From Thalassobacillus_A hwangdonensis (GTDB lineage Bacteria > Bacillota > Bacilli > Bacillales > Halobacillaceae): a stretch of 64,000 nucleotides of DNA. Numbering within the stretch: position 1 is the first letter of the stretch; each line of letters starts with the position of its first letter. A model generated the notes under the pieces. The model did not search any database. It worked only from the letters and a program-made list of their open reading frames with translations, and was not told where the DNA came from. The stretch covers positions 496,001 through 560,000 of the forward strand of contig NZ_JBHTKL010000001.1 of NCBI RefSeq assembly GCF_042675915.1, written 5' to 3'. This document shows, in pieces, positions 50,647 through 60,297 of this stretch. The translations under genes were made by a program, and so were the position numbers.

Positions 50647-51654
50647 ATGGAAAAAATACTCGAAGTCAACAACCTTCATGTTTCATTTGTAACTTACGGA
50701 GGAGAAGTCAAAGCTGTCCGAGGCGTAAACTTCGACCTTCACAAAGGAGAAACCCTTGCTATCGTGGGGGAATCCGGATGCGGAAAAAGTGTAACTGCAA
50801 ACAGTATCATGAAGCTTATTCCTGAACCGCCCGGAAAGATTACAGATGGAACAATTCATTTCAAAGGGAAAGAGCTTACCAAGCTTCCAAATAAAGAGAT
50901 GCGGAAGATTCGAGGTGCGGATATATCAATGATCTTCCAGGATCCGATGACAGCACTGAACCCGACGCTTACTGTGGGTGATCAGCTTACAGAAGGTTTG
51001 ATGACGCATCGATCGATCTCTTCGAAAGAAGCGAAAAAGGAAGCAATTGAAATGCTTGAATTAGTAGGAATTCCTAATCCGGACGAACGCCTGAAGCAAT
51101 ACCCGCACCAATTCAGTGGGGGAATGCGGCAGCGTATCGTCATTGCAATGGCTCTGATCTGTGATCCAGAACTTCTGATTGCAGATGAACCTACTACCGC
51201 CCTGGATGTCACCATTCAGGCACAGATTCTGGATCTGTTTGACAGAATCCAGAAAAAAACCGGGGTATCGATCATTCTTATCACACATGATCTCGGTGTC
51301 GTTGCAAAAATCGCAGATCGTATCGCAGTCATGTATGCTGGTAAGATCATTGAGGTTGGAACGAAGCGTGAAATTTTCTACAATACGCAGCATCCATATA
51401 CACAAGGGCTGCTGAATTCTGTTCCGAAACTGAATCAAAAAGGTGAAAAGCTAGTACCGATCGACGGTACCCCACCTGATCTGTTTTCTCCTCCTGTGGG
51501 CTGTCCATTTACAGCGCGCTGTCCGAAAGCGATGGAGGTTTGTGAAAAAGTTTATCCGTTCAAATCAGCTCTAAGTACCACACATGAAGTGGACTGCTGG
51601 CTTCAGGATGAACGTGCCAAAGAATTGTCGGCCTCTCATGCGGCCACAAGATAA
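50647..51654 (+). CDS. dppD: Dipeptide ABC transporter ATP-binding protein DppD
   Basis: 335 residues. Walker A GESGCGKS at 41-48, ABC signature FSGGMRQRIVIA, Walker B LLIADEPTTALD, and the C-terminal oligopeptide-transport cysteine block CPFTARCPKAMEVC that can bind an iron-sulfur cluster in relatives. ATG at 50647 follows GAGGAGGTGATC; an in-frame GTG lies within that ribosome site. Confidence 0.96.
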   Translation: MEKILEVNNLHVSFVTYGGEVKAVRGVNFDLHKGETLAIVGESGCGKSVTANSIMKLIPEPPGKITDGTIHFKGKELTKLPNKEMRKIRGADISMIFQDPMTALNPTLTVGDQLTEGLMTHRSISSKEAKKEAIEMLELVGIPNPDERLKQYPHQFSGGMRQRIVIAMALICDPELLIADEPTTALDVTIQAQILDLFDRIQKKTGVSIILITHDLGVVAKIADRIAVMYAGKIIEVGTKREIFYNTQHPYTQGLLNSVPKLNQKGEKLVPIDGTPPDLFSPPVGCPFTARCPKAMEVCEKVYPFKSALSTTHEVDCWLQDERAKELSASHAATR

Positions 51655-51681
51655 ATACATATCAGAAGGGAGAACAAACGC

Positions 51682-53310
51682 ATGAAAAAATGGCTAACGA
51701 TGTTCATAGCCGCAATGATGGTGCTTGTACTTGCAGCTTGTACGACAAGTGAAAGTTCAGGCGATGATGAGAACAAAGAGGATAAAGGTTCAGACGAAAG
51801 TGCTGAAAAGGTGCTACAACTGAATAACGGGATGGAGCCAACGTCATTGAATCCTCCAATCGGATTTGATGCAGCTTCATGGAACATCCTGAACAACTTG
51901 ATGGAAGGGATGACACGTCTAGGGAAAGACCATGAACCACAAGAAGCTTCAGCTGAAAAGTGGGACATCTCCGAAGATAAAAAGACTTATACCTTCCATA
52001 TCCGTGAGGACGCTAAATGGTCCAATGGCGACGACTTAACAGCAGGCGATTTCGAATATGCCTGGAAACGTCTATTGGATCCTGAGACTGCTTCACCGGC
52101 TGCTTTCCTTGGATATTTCATTGAAGGTGGAGAAGCTTACAACAATGGTGAAGGCTCTGAAGAAGATGTCATGGTCACAGCTAAAGATGAAAAAACATTG
52201 GAAGTTACTTTGACAGCTCCGACGAACTACTTCCTGAATGTCATCTCGAACCCGGCATTCTTCCCTGTCAATGAAAGTGTAGCAACTGAAAACCCTGAGT
52301 GGTTTGCAGAAGCGGATTCCTTCGTCGGAAACGGTCCTTTCCAACTTGCTGAATGGAAGCATGACAGCTCCCTTGTAATGGAAAAAAGTGAAAATTACTG
52401 GGATGCAGATACTGTAAAGCTTGATAAAGTTGAGTGGGCAATGGTCAATGATACGAATACGGAATACCAGATGTTTGAAGCTGGGGACCTTGATACATCA
52501 GGCATCCCTGCAGATAACGCTGAGGAACTCCTTGAAAGTGATAAGGCGATCATCGAAGATCAGGCTGGAACATATTTCTACCGATTCAACGTAACAGAAG
52601 AGCCTTTCCAGAACGCCAAGATCCGTAAAGCGTTCGCGATGGCTGTCAATCAGCAGGATATCGTCCAATATGTAACGAAAAACAAAGAAGAACCAGCTTA
52701 TGGTTTCGTTTCTTACGGTTTTAAAGACCCATCCGGAAACGATTTCCGTGAGCAGAATGGCAATCTTATCGAGCATAACCCTGAAGAAGCGAAAAAGCTG
52801 CTTGAAGAGGGGATGAAAGAAGAAGGTTATGATGAACTTCCACCTATTACATTGACATTCAATACGAGTGATGCGCATGCTTCCATAGCTGCAACCTTGC
52901 AAAGTATGTTCAAAGAAGCGCTCGGTGTTGAAGTCAAGCTTGCCAATACAGAGTGGAACGTTTTCCTTCAAGATCAGAAAGATTTGAAACACCAGCTGTC
53001 CAGAAGTTCATTCCTTGCAGACTATGCAGATCCGATCAACTTCCTGGAAAGCTTCACAACAGATTCATCCATGAACCGTACTGGTTGGTCCAATTCAAAG
53101 TATGATGAATTGATCAGCAATGCAAAAGCAGAAACGGATGAAGCGAAGCGCTGGGAGTACATGTATGAAGCAGAGAAGGTATTGTTCGAGGACATGCCGA
53201 TCTTCCCTGTACATTTCTATAATCAGGCAGTATTGCAACAGGAAGGTGTAACAGGAATGGTACGCCATCCAGTCGGATACCTTGAATTGAAATGGGCAGA
53301 CAAGCAATAA
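51682..53310 (+). CDS. dppE: Dipeptide/murein peptide-binding lipoprotein DppE
   Basis: Extracellular solute-binding protein of family 5 anchored by lipid. 542 residues; signal peptide with lipobox LAAC (Cys20), then a Ser/Asp/Glu-rich linker. SBP_bac_5 blocks LNNGMEPTSLNPP, FHIREDAKWSNGDDLTAGDF and FVGNGPFQLAEW. Its relatives bind murein tripeptides as well as dipeptides. ATG after AGAAGGGAG. Confidence 0.95.
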   Translation: MKKWLTMFIAAMMVLVLAACTTSESSGDDENKEDKGSDESAEKVLQLNNGMEPTSLNPPIGFDAASWNILNNLMEGMTRLGKDHEPQEASAEKWDISEDKKTYTFHIREDAKWSNGDDLTAGDFEYAWKRLLDPETASPAAFLGYFIEGGEAYNNGEGSEEDVMVTAKDEKTLEVTLTAPTNYFLNVISNPAFFPVNESVATENPEWFAEADSFVGNGPFQLAEWKHDSSLVMEKSENYWDADTVKLDKVEWAMVNDTNTEYQMFEAGDLDTSGIPADNAEELLESDKAIIEDQAGTYFYRFNVTEEPFQNAKIRKAFAMAVNQQDIVQYVTKNKEEPAYGFVSYGFKDPSGNDFREQNGNLIEHNPEEAKKLLEEGMKEEGYDELPPITLTFNTSDAHASIAATLQSMFKEALGVEVKLANTEWNVFLQDQKDLKHQLSRSSFLADYADPINFLESFTTDSSMNRTGWSNSKYDELISNAKAETDEAKRWEYMYEAEKVLFEDMPIFPVHFYNQAVLQQEGVTGMVRHPVGYLELKWADKQ

Positions 53311-53420
53311 GACTGACTTAGGGGGTGACTGTGATGGAGAGGTTCAGAGCTGAGCCTCCCATCAAGTCATCCTTTTCTATTGAAGAATTGAAGAACCAGT
53401 CTGGAGAGGTGGAAAACAGT

Positions 53421-54338
53421 ATGATTCATGCGGAACGATTATTTAAAGGGGATACAATAGGTGTCGTTGCACCAGCAAGCCCTCCTAACCTGAAAAAGCT
53501 GGAAAAAGCAATTCCGTTCATGGAATCTATGGGGCTGAAAGTCAAAGTCGGCAACCATGTCTCGAAAGTGAATGGATACTTGGCTGGTACCGATGCGGAG
53601 AGGTTGGAAGACTTCCATCAAATGTTCCATGACCCTTCCATCAAGGCGATTTTCTGTGCAGGAGGCGGATATGGAACTGCGAGAATAACAGACTCGATCG
53701 ATATGGAACTTATGAAAAAGAATCCGAAAATTTTCTGGGGATACAGTGACATTACTTATTTACATACGGCTATAAGGCAGCAGACTGGTCTAGTAACGTT
53801 CCATGGACCAATGCTCAGCTCTGATATTGGGCAGGATGATTTCGATGACCGTTCAAAAGAACTGTTCCATCAACTTTTTGAACCGAAAACGTTAAGGTAT
53901 GACTCGCGATTTTCAGAAACAGAAACGATTGTTGCTGGTGAAGCTGAGGGTCCACTTACTGGCGGGAATCTTTCGTTAATCGTAAGCGGAATCGGAACAG
54001 CTTATGAAATCGATGTACAAGACAAGATTCTATTTATTGAAGATATTGATGAGGCGCCATATCGTGTCGATTCGATGCTTAACCAGTTGAAACTATCTGG
54101 TAAACTGGAAGAAGCTGCTGGAATAGTAGTCGGTGACTTCAAAAATGCAGAACCAACTAATGGACGACCTTCCTTATCATTAGATGAAGTATTGGATTTC
54201 TATTTTTCCGGGTTGGATATTCCGGTAGTCAAAGGGTTCAAAATCGGCCATTGTCAACCGCATTTCGCTGTGCCTCTAGGGGCGAAGGCGACCCTTTCAA
54301 GCGACAAGGGGTTACAGATAGAGCCTGGAGTACGATAA
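53421..54338 (+). CDS. ykfA: LD-carboxypeptidase family protein YkfA (S66)
   Basis: Cleaves L,D bonds in recycled murein peptides (family role). With the start at 53421 the protein has 305 residues, MIHAERLFKGDTIGVVAPAS, the usual distance to the KGDTIG motif. Nucleophile Ser109 in WGYSDIT; family Glu and His are in AEGPLTGGNLSL and GHCQPHFAVPLG. This ATG has GGAGAGGTGG eight nt upstream. A second possible start at 53334, with GGGGGTGA, would add 29 residues not expected in the family. Confidence 0.88.
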   Translation: MIHAERLFKGDTIGVVAPASPPNLKKLEKAIPFMESMGLKVKVGNHVSKVNGYLAGTDAERLEDFHQMFHDPSIKAIFCAGGGYGTARITDSIDMELMKKNPKIFWGYSDITYLHTAIRQQTGLVTFHGPMLSSDIGQDDFDDRSKELFHQLFEPKTLRYDSRFSETETIVAGEAEGPLTGGNLSLIVSGIGTAYEIDVQDKILFIEDIDEAPYRVDSMLNQLKLSGKLEEAAGIVVGDFKNAEPTNGRPSLSLDEVLDFYFSGLDIPVVKGFKIGHCQPHFAVPLGAKATLSSDKGLQIEPGVR

Positions 54339-54365
54339 GCAAAAAAGATAAAAGGATGAGAAACT

Positions 54366-55487
54366 ATGAAAATCGTATCGATTGATACTTATTATGGTGC
54401 TGTACCATTACATACACCATTCAAAACAGCACTTAGAACGGTTACCGTGGCTGAAACCGTCATCGTGAAGGTGACTTGCGACAACGGGATCATCGGTTGG
54501 GGAGAAGCCCCTCCAACGCACGTAATCACTGGAGACAGTCTGGCAAGTATAGAATCGGCCATCACCAACGTATTCAAGCCTTTATTGACTGGTGAGTCAA
54601 TTACAGAAAGGGACCGGCTGTTCGCGCTCATCAATAAAGCGATCGTAGGTAATACAAGTGCGAAAGCTGCAATAGACATGGCACTTCACGATTGTGCTGC
54701 CCAGCAGGCCGGCCTTCCTCTACACGTCTTTCTTGGAGGATATCGGGACGAAATTGAAACAGACTATACCGTCAGTGTAAATACTCCGGAAGAAATGGCA
54801 GCGGATGCCAAAGCGTATATCAACAATGGTTTCAACGTATTGAAAGTGAAAGTAGGTAAAGATCAGATTTCCACTGACATTGAACGGATCAAGGCAATCC
54901 GTGAAAAAGTCGGTGATTCCTGTCTGATCCGCCTTGATGCCAATCAGGGGTGGCGTCCGAAAGAGGCAGTTTCAGCCATCCGTAAAATGGAAGACCTCGG
55001 ACTGGATATTGAATTAGTTGAACAACCTGTCCTTGCCCATGACCTTAAAGGGTTGAAATATGTAACCGAAAATGTCGACACACCGATCATGGCTGATGAA
55101 AGCGTGTTTTCCATCTATGATGCACGAGAAGTGCTGGAGACGGCAAGTGCCGACCTAATCAACATAAAGCTTATGAAAGCTGGAGGTATTCATCAGGCAA
55201 TGAAGATTGCCAATCTTGCTGAAAGTTTTGGTGTAGAATGTATGGTAGGGAGCATGATCGAAACGAAGCTTGGCATCACTGCTGCCGCTCATTTTGCAGC
55301 AAGCCAGAAAAATGTGACCCGGTATGATTTTGACGCGCCGCTGATGCTTGCAGATGATATTGTAAGTGGAGGTATTATTTATAATGAAAGGAAGATTACA
55401 TTCAATTCCGGAAGCGGACTTGGTGTTAAGGAAATAGACGGTAATTATTTGCATGATACAAAGTCGATCTATGCAGTTGAAAAATAA
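54366..55487 (+). CDS. ykfB: L-Ala-D/L-Glu epimerase YkfB
   Basis: Enolase-superfamily dipeptide epimerase that converts L-Ala-D-Glu from peptidoglycan to L-Ala-L-Glu for catabolism. 373 residues; catalytic Lys160 and Lys162 (LKVKVGK), metal ligands Asp191, Glu219 and Asp244, and Lys268 match the B. subtilis enzyme residue numbers. ATG after AAAGGATGAG. Confidence 0.96.
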   Translation: MKIVSIDTYYGAVPLHTPFKTALRTVTVAETVIVKVTCDNGIIGWGEAPPTHVITGDSLASIESAITNVFKPLLTGESITERDRLFALINKAIVGNTSAKAAIDMALHDCAAQQAGLPLHVFLGGYRDEIETDYTVSVNTPEEMAADAKAYINNGFNVLKVKVGKDQISTDIERIKAIREKVGDSCLIRLDANQGWRPKEAVSAIRKMEDLGLDIELVEQPVLAHDLKGLKYVTENVDTPIMADESVFSIYDAREVLETASADLINIKLMKAGGIHQAMKIANLAESFGVECMVGSMIETKLGITAAAHFAASQKNVTRYDFDAPLMLADDIVSGGIIYNERKITFNSGSGLGVKEIDGNYLHDTKSIYAVEK

Positions 55488-55502
55488 TTGGAGGGTGATC
55501 GG

Positions 55503-56453
55503 ATGGAATCGAACGAAAGAGCGAACAAAGGGATGTACATTGTCAATGTGCCAGTTGCAACGGTTTGGACATCACCTGCATCACCAAGAGAAATCGATCA
55601 GCCTGGATTGTCGAACCCTGCAGCTATTAAAGAGTGGTACGAACAACTAGGTTATGAACTCCGATTGGAACTGTGCGATTCCAATCTAGTGCAGTCACAA
55701 CTTCTCTATGGGGAAGAAGTGGTGGTTACGGATACACAAGGGGAGTGGGCGCATGTCATCATTCCAAGCCAGCCTTCCAAGAAAGATGAGCGTGGCTATC
55801 CGGGCTGGGTACCTAAGGTTCAACTCCAGCCGATCGATAAGGAGTTTTGGAGCAGCGGCAAGTCAGCTGTCGTTTCAAGCAAGAAGGCATGGCTGCGAGA
55901 CGAAAAAGGAGAAAAGATGCTCGAATTGAGTTATTTGACCGAACTTCCTGTACAGGGTACGGAGGATACATCAGTAAAAGTGCTTACCCCTCATGGAGTG
56001 GCATTCCTTTCAGAGGAAGATGTCTATGTATATCCCCTGTCCAAGGGCAAGGTTCAGGAGGATGGAATGACCATCATCCAGATTGGTGAGGCTTTCCTTG
56101 AGCTACCTTATTTCTGGGGAGGCATGAGTGCTTACGGGTATGATTGTTCCGGTTTCAGTTACAACATGCACAAAGCAGCAGGGTACACGATCCCGCGCGA
56201 TGCTGACGACCAGGCGAATAGTGGAGAAAATGTTCCATTGGATAAACTTGAGCCTGGTGATTTGTTGTTTTTTGCTTACGAAGAAGGAAAAGGGAAGATC
56301 CATCATGTCGGCATTTATTATGGGAACGGCCGAATGATTCACTCACCAAGTACTGGGAAACAGATCGAAATCATCAAGCTTGCAGGTACATTTTATGAGA
56401 AAGAGTTGTGCGTCGCAAGGCGTTATTGGATCGAGACGGAGGGACCAGCATGA
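55503..56453 (+). CDS. ykfC: Gamma-D-glutamyl-L-diamino acid endopeptidase YkfC (NlpC/P60)
   Basis: Releases L-Ala-D-Glu from murein tripeptides inside the cell; its product feeds YkfB. 316 residues with SH3b-like N-terminal domains (about 10-180) and an NlpC/P60 domain with Cys215 (YDCSGFS), His268 (HHVGIYYG) and a nearby polar third residue. No signal peptide is visible, in line with a cytoplasmic role. ATG at 55503 follows GGAGGGTGATC; the TTG at 55488 precedes the ribosome site. Confidence 0.94.
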   Translation: MESNERANKGMYIVNVPVATVWTSPASPREIDQPGLSNPAAIKEWYEQLGYELRLELCDSNLVQSQLLYGEEVVVTDTQGEWAHVIIPSQPSKKDERGYPGWVPKVQLQPIDKEFWSSGKSAVVSSKKAWLRDEKGEKMLELSYLTELPVQGTEDTSVKVLTPHGVAFLSEEDVYVYPLSKGKVQEDGMTIIQIGEAFLELPYFWGGMSAYGYDCSGFSYNMHKAAGYTIPRDADDQANSGENVPLDKLEPGDLLFFAYEEGKGKIHHVGIYYGNGRMIHSPSTGKQIEIIKLAGTFYEKELCVARRYWIETEGPA

Positions 56454-57460
56454 GCCAGGAAACCATACTTCAAGTGAACAACCTCAAGAAACATTTTGAC
56501 CTTGGCAAAGGCCGGATATTGAAGGCTGTAGACGGTGTTACGTTTGATGTCAAACGTGGAGAGACATTCGGACTTGTTGGAGAGTCAGGGTGTGGGAAAT
56601 CGACTTCAGGCCGTACGATCATGGGATTGTATGATCGTACGGAGGGGGAAGTCCTTTTCGAAGGGAAGGATATTCATAAACTTTCTGAGAAGGAGAAATT
56701 CTCCTTCTACCGTAACATGCAGATGATTTTCCAGGATCCATACGCTTCTTTGAATCCGAGGTCTACCGTAGCAGAAATCATCTCTGAACCGATGATTGTC
56801 CACGGATTATTCAAAACGAAGAAAGAACGGATGGAGCGAGTGTATGACCTTCTGGAAGAGGTTGGACTGAACCGCGATCATGCTACAAGATATCCGCACG
56901 AATTCAGTGGTGGTCAACGTCAGAGGATTGGTATTGCAAGAGCACTGGCGCTAAATCCTGACTTCATCATTGCAGATGAACCTATATCTGCACTTGATGT
57001 GTCTGTTCAGGCACAGGTCGTCAATCTTTTGGAAAAACTGCAGGAAGAAAAGGGACTGACTTACTTATTCATCGCTCATGACCTTTCCATGGTGCAGCAT
57101 ATTTCTGATCGGATCGGTGTAATGTATCTCGGTCATTTAGTTGAATTGACGACGAGTGACCGTCTGTATGATAATCCGAAGCATCCTTACACACAGGCAT
57201 TGCTATCCGCAATCCCGATTCCTGATCCGGATATCGAGGAACAAAGAGAGCGGACAATCCTTGAGGGAGAACTCCCAAGCCCGATCGATCCTCCTAGTGG
57301 TTGTGTGTTCCGGACACGCTGCCCGATGGCGATGGAAGCATGTGCGACGACCAAGCCGGTGTGGCAGGAAATCGAGAAGGATCATCATGTAGCATGTCAT
57401 TTGTTCAATGAAGACATTGATAAGCCGCATGATGTTAGGGAAAAGCTGCAGCAATCATAA
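56450..57460 (+). CDS. ykfD: Oligopeptide ABC transporter ATP-binding protein YkfD (DppF type)
   Basis: Second ATPase of the importer. 336 residues: Walker A GESGCGKS at 44-51, signature FSGGQRQRIGIARAL, Walker B FIIADEPISALD, and the C-terminal CVFRTRCPMAMEAC block. ATG at 56450 overlaps the ykfC stop (ATGA) and follows GGAGGGAC. Pairs with DppD as the heterodimeric ATPase. Confidence 0.95.
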   Translation: MSQETILQVNNLKKHFDLGKGRILKAVDGVTFDVKRGETFGLVGESGCGKSTSGRTIMGLYDRTEGEVLFEGKDIHKLSEKEKFSFYRNMQMIFQDPYASLNPRSTVAEIISEPMIVHGLFKTKKERMERVYDLLEEVGLNRDHATRYPHEFSGGQRQRIGIARALALNPDFIIADEPISALDVSVQAQVVNLLEKLQEEKGLTYLFIAHDLSMVQHISDRIGVMYLGHLVELTTSDRLYDNPKHPYTQALLSAIPIPDPDIEEQRERTILEGELPSPIDPPSGCVFRTRCPMAMEACATTKPVWQEIEKDHHVACHLFNEDIDKPHDVREKLQQS

Positions 57461-57498
57461 GCTGGCTTTTCTGAAACTAGATTGATAGTAAATCCAGG

Positions 57499-57540
57499 AT
57501 ATCCGAACAATCAACTGTCGATTGTTCGGATATTTCATTC
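57499..57540 (+). terminator. Terminator of the dpp-ykf operon
   Basis: 14-bp perfect stem ATATCCGAACAATC / GATTGTTCGGATAT, loop of 7, then TTCATT. No supportable gene lies between here and the fapR promoter. Confidence 0.82.
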
Positions 57541-57643
57541 TTCAGCAAATGAAGGAGCTTGTAAACTTGTCAGTGGTGACTGGGACGCATATTCTTGTGT
57601 ATATGATCAACCGTTGCTTTATGATAAATCGTCATCTTCATCC

Positions 57644-57672
57644 TTGCATAAATGGTTCTGGTATTATATATT
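57644..57672 (+). promoter_or_regulatory. sigma-A promoter of the fapR operon
   Basis: TTGCAT, 17-nt spacer, TATATT (5/6), directly upstream of the FapR operator. Confidence 0.65.
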
Positions 57673-57675
57673 ACT

Positions 57676-57694
57676 ATTAGTACCTAGTCATAAT
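57676..57694 (+). promoter_or_regulatory. FapR operator
   Basis: ATTAGTACCTAGTCATAAT closely fits the FapR site (TTAGTACCTRGT-type palindrome). Binding there would block initiation at the promoter; malonyl-CoA relieves it in the known system, so fapR is autoregulated. Confidence 0.85.
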
Positions 57695-57773
57695 ACATAA
57701 ATGAATGTCTCCTACCTTTAATCTAGAGACGTTGTTCCTTTCATTGACTAGAGTAATTGGACGGTGGAAAGTA

Positions 57774-58355
57774 ATGAAGCGAAATAAAGTGACAAGACAG
57801 ATAGAGTTGAAGGAAACAATCAAATCCATGCCGTTCATTACGGATGAAGAGCTTGCTAAGAAGTTCGGTGTAAGTATTCAAACCATCCGCCTCGATCGTA
57901 TGGAATTATCCATACCTGAACTGAGGGAACGGATCAAATCCGTTGCGACCCATGAATGGAATGAAACAGTCAAGGCTTTGCCGATTGAAGAGGTGATCGG
58001 AGAAGTCGTCGACCTTGAACTGGACGAGCGCGCCATATCGATTTTGGATATCCGCTCAGAACATGTGTTTTCGCGAAATGATATTGCCAGGGGCCATCAT
58101 TTGTTTGCGCAAGCGAACTCTTTGGCTGTAGCAGTCATCAATGATGAACTGGCATTGACGGCGAAGTCGGAAATCTACTTTACACGCCAAGTGAAAAAAG
58201 GCGAGCGCGTAGTTGCTAAAGCGAAAGTCGCCGGTACCGATCAAAAGGGGAGAACCCTGGTGGAAGTACAGAGTTATGTAGAAAATGAACAAGTATTTGC
58301 TGGAACGTTCTATATGTTCCGTTCAAACGAACAGAAGGAGCTGCAACAGTCATGA
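57774..58355 (+). CDS. fapR: Transcription factor FapR, lipid synthesis repressor
   Basis: Malonyl-CoA-responsive repressor of fatty acid and phospholipid genes. 193 residues: N-terminal HTH (ITDEELAKKFGVSIQTIRLDR), linker helix (LSIPELRERIKSVA), and a hot-dog effector domain (RSEHVFSRNDIARGHHLFAQANSLAVAV). ATG at 57774 matches the family start MKRNK; an upstream in-frame extension crosses the operator and is rejected. Confidence 0.96.
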   Translation: MKRNKVTRQIELKETIKSMPFITDEELAKKFGVSIQTIRLDRMELSIPELRERIKSVATHEWNETVKALPIEEVIGEVVDLELDERAISILDIRSEHVFSRNDIARGHHLFAQANSLAVAVINDELALTAKSEIYFTRQVKKGERVVAKAKVAGTDQKGRTLVEVQSYVENEQVFAGTFYMFRSNEQKELQQS

Positions 58356-59356
58356 GAATTGCCATAGATGCTATGGGAGGGGACCATGCACCCGATGAAA
58401 TCGTATTAGGTGCAGTGGATGCCGCAAAAGAAAACAAACAATTGAACCTGGTGTTGTTCGGGGATGAAAACAGGATCAGACCTTTGATCGACGAGGTTCC
58501 GAATATCGAAGTCGTCCATACGGATGAAGTCATTACAAGTGACGATGAACCGGTCCGTGCTGTTAAAAGGAAAAAGAATGCCTCAATGGTATTGATGGCA
58601 AATGAAGTGAAGGAAGGTAAGGCAGACGCCTGTATCTCCGCTGGTAATACCGGTGCATTGATGAGTGCTGGATTGTTCGTCGTCGGTCGTATCAAAGGAA
58701 TCGATCGACCTGCATTGAGCCCGACGCTTCCAACAGTTGACGGAAAAGGTTTCTTACTGATGGATGTCGGGGCAAATGTTGAAGCAAAACCGCAGCACCT
58801 GATCCAATATGGCATCATGGGTGCCATTTACGCAGAAAAAGTCAGAGGCATTGAAAACCCCCGCATCGGCCTGTTGAACGTAGGGACAGAAGATGGAAAA
58901 GGGAATGAGTTGACGAAGAAGGCGTTTGAAGGATTGAAAGAAGCCCCAATCAATTTTGTAGGCAACGTAGAAGCACGCGATCTGCTTGAAGGTGTAGCGG
59001 ATGTTGTGGTTACTGACGGTTTTACAGGGAATGTAGCACTGAAAACCGTTGAAGGGACAGCGCTCACGATGTTTTCGATGATCAAAGAAACGTTCATGTC
59101 CAACTTCAAGACAAAGCTTGCTGCAGGAATGGTAAAGAATGATCTGAGAAAACTGAAGAATAAATTGGATTATTCCGAGTATGGGGGAGCTGGATTGTTC
59201 GGGCTTGCTGCTCCAGTGATCAAAGCTCATGGTTCTTCGAATCGAAGAGCATTCTATAATGCGATCAAACAGGCTTCCCATATGGTGGAAAAAGATGTTT
59301 GCGCAAAAATCACAGAAACGGTCAAAGAATGGAATGAATCGAAGGAGGAATCGTGA
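58352..59356 (+). CDS. plsX: Phosphate acyltransferase PlsX
   Basis: Makes acyl-phosphate from acyl-ACP for phospholipid synthesis. 334 residues; IAIDAMGGDHAPDEIV at the N-terminus, ISAGNTGALMSAGLFVVGRIKGIDRPAL and NVEARDLLEGVADVVVTDGFTGNV are diagnostic. ATG overlaps the fapR stop by 4 nt. Confidence 0.97.
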   Translation: MRIAIDAMGGDHAPDEIVLGAVDAAKENKQLNLVLFGDENRIRPLIDEVPNIEVVHTDEVITSDDEPVRAVKRKKNASMVLMANEVKEGKADACISAGNTGALMSAGLFVVGRIKGIDRPALSPTLPTVDGKGFLLMDVGANVEAKPQHLIQYGIMGAIYAEKVRGIENPRIGLLNVGTEDGKGNELTKKAFEGLKEAPINFVGNVEARDLLEGVADVVVTDGFTGNVALKTVEGTALTMFSMIKETFMSNFKTKLAAGMVKNDLRKLKNKLDYSEYGGAGLFGLAAPVIKAHGSSNRRAFYNAIKQASHMVEKDVCAKITETVKEWNESKEES

Positions 59357-60297
59357 TGAAACGAGTTGCATTCGTTTTCCCTGGTCAAGGTTCCCAGGAA
59401 GTAGGGATGGGGAAAGCTTTTTATGATTCATATGATGAAGTGAAACAATTGCTTGATCAGGCGGACACTGCACTTGGAACATCAATCACATCATTGATGT
59501 TCGACGGTCCCCAGGATGAATTGACGAAGACAGAGAATGCGCAGCCTGCCTTATTGTTGACGAGCGCTGCTGTTCTGCAACTTCTGGAAAAAGAAGGCGT
59601 GAAGCCGGTAATGACTGCTGGTCACAGCCTCGGTGAATACTCTGCCCTTGTAGCAGCAGGAGCTTTAGAGCCGTTGGAGGCTGCCCGATTGGTGCAGCGC
59701 AGAGGACAGCTGATGGAACATGCTTACCCGACAGGAAAGGGTGCCATGGCTGCTGTACTAGGATTGGAACAAGCGGATATCCAGCATGTGCTTGATCAAT
59801 TGGACGAACAGGAAGCTGTTGATCTCGCTAATATCAATTGCCCGGGTCAGATTGTCATTTCCGGAACGAAGGCGGGAGTAGAAATTGCTTCAGAAAAGCT
59901 GAAGGAAGCCGGGGCGAAGCGTGTACTGCCACTCAACGTAAGTGGACCGTTCCATTCTAGACTGATGAAGCCTGCGAGTGAGGAGTTTTCGGCTGCGTTG
60001 AAGGAAACGGATGTCAACGATGCTGACGTTCCAGTATATGCGAATGTCACTGCTGAACCGGTGCAAGCTGCAGCGGAGATTGAACAATTATTGGTAGAAC
60101 AGCTTTATTCTCCGGTAAGATTCCAGCAAATCCTCGAGCAGTTTGTCGAAGCGGACATCGATGCGATTGTTGAAGTCGGTCATGGAAAAGTATTGACCGG
60201 TTTAGTGAAAAAAGTGAAGCGACGAATGACAACGTTCAATATCCAGGATCCAGAATCCCTGGAGAAATTCATGACATGGTATAAGGAGGAATCATGA
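59356..60297 (+). CDS. fabD: Malonyl-CoA-acyl carrier protein transacylase FabD
   Basis: Loads malonyl groups on ACP. 313 residues; oxyanion FPGQGSQ, nucleophile Ser91 in GHSLGEY and the catalytic His in SGPFHSRLM. ATG at 59356 is seven nt after GGAGG; a GTG one codon upstream is too close. Overlaps plsX by 1 nt and fabG by 4. Confidence 0.97.
   Translation: MKRVAFVFPGQGSQEVGMGKAFYDSYDEVKQLLDQADTALGTSITSLMFDGPQDELTKTENAQPALLLTSAAVLQLLEKEGVKPVMTAGHSLGEYSALVAAGALEPLEAARLVQRRGQLMEHAYPTGKGAMAAVLGLEQADIQHVLDQLDEQEAVDLANINCPGQIVISGTKAGVEIASEKLKEAGAKRVLPLNVSGPFHSRLMKPASEEFSAALKETDVNDADVPVYANVTAEPVQAAAEIEQLLVEQLYSPVRFQQILEQFVEADIDAIVEVGHGKVLTGLVKKVKRRMTTFNIQDPESLEKFMTWYKEES

Noticed and set aside
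57482..57700. 72-codon frame between ykfD and fapR
   Set aside because: Spans the operon terminator, the fapR promoter and the FapR operator; no ribosome site or homology.
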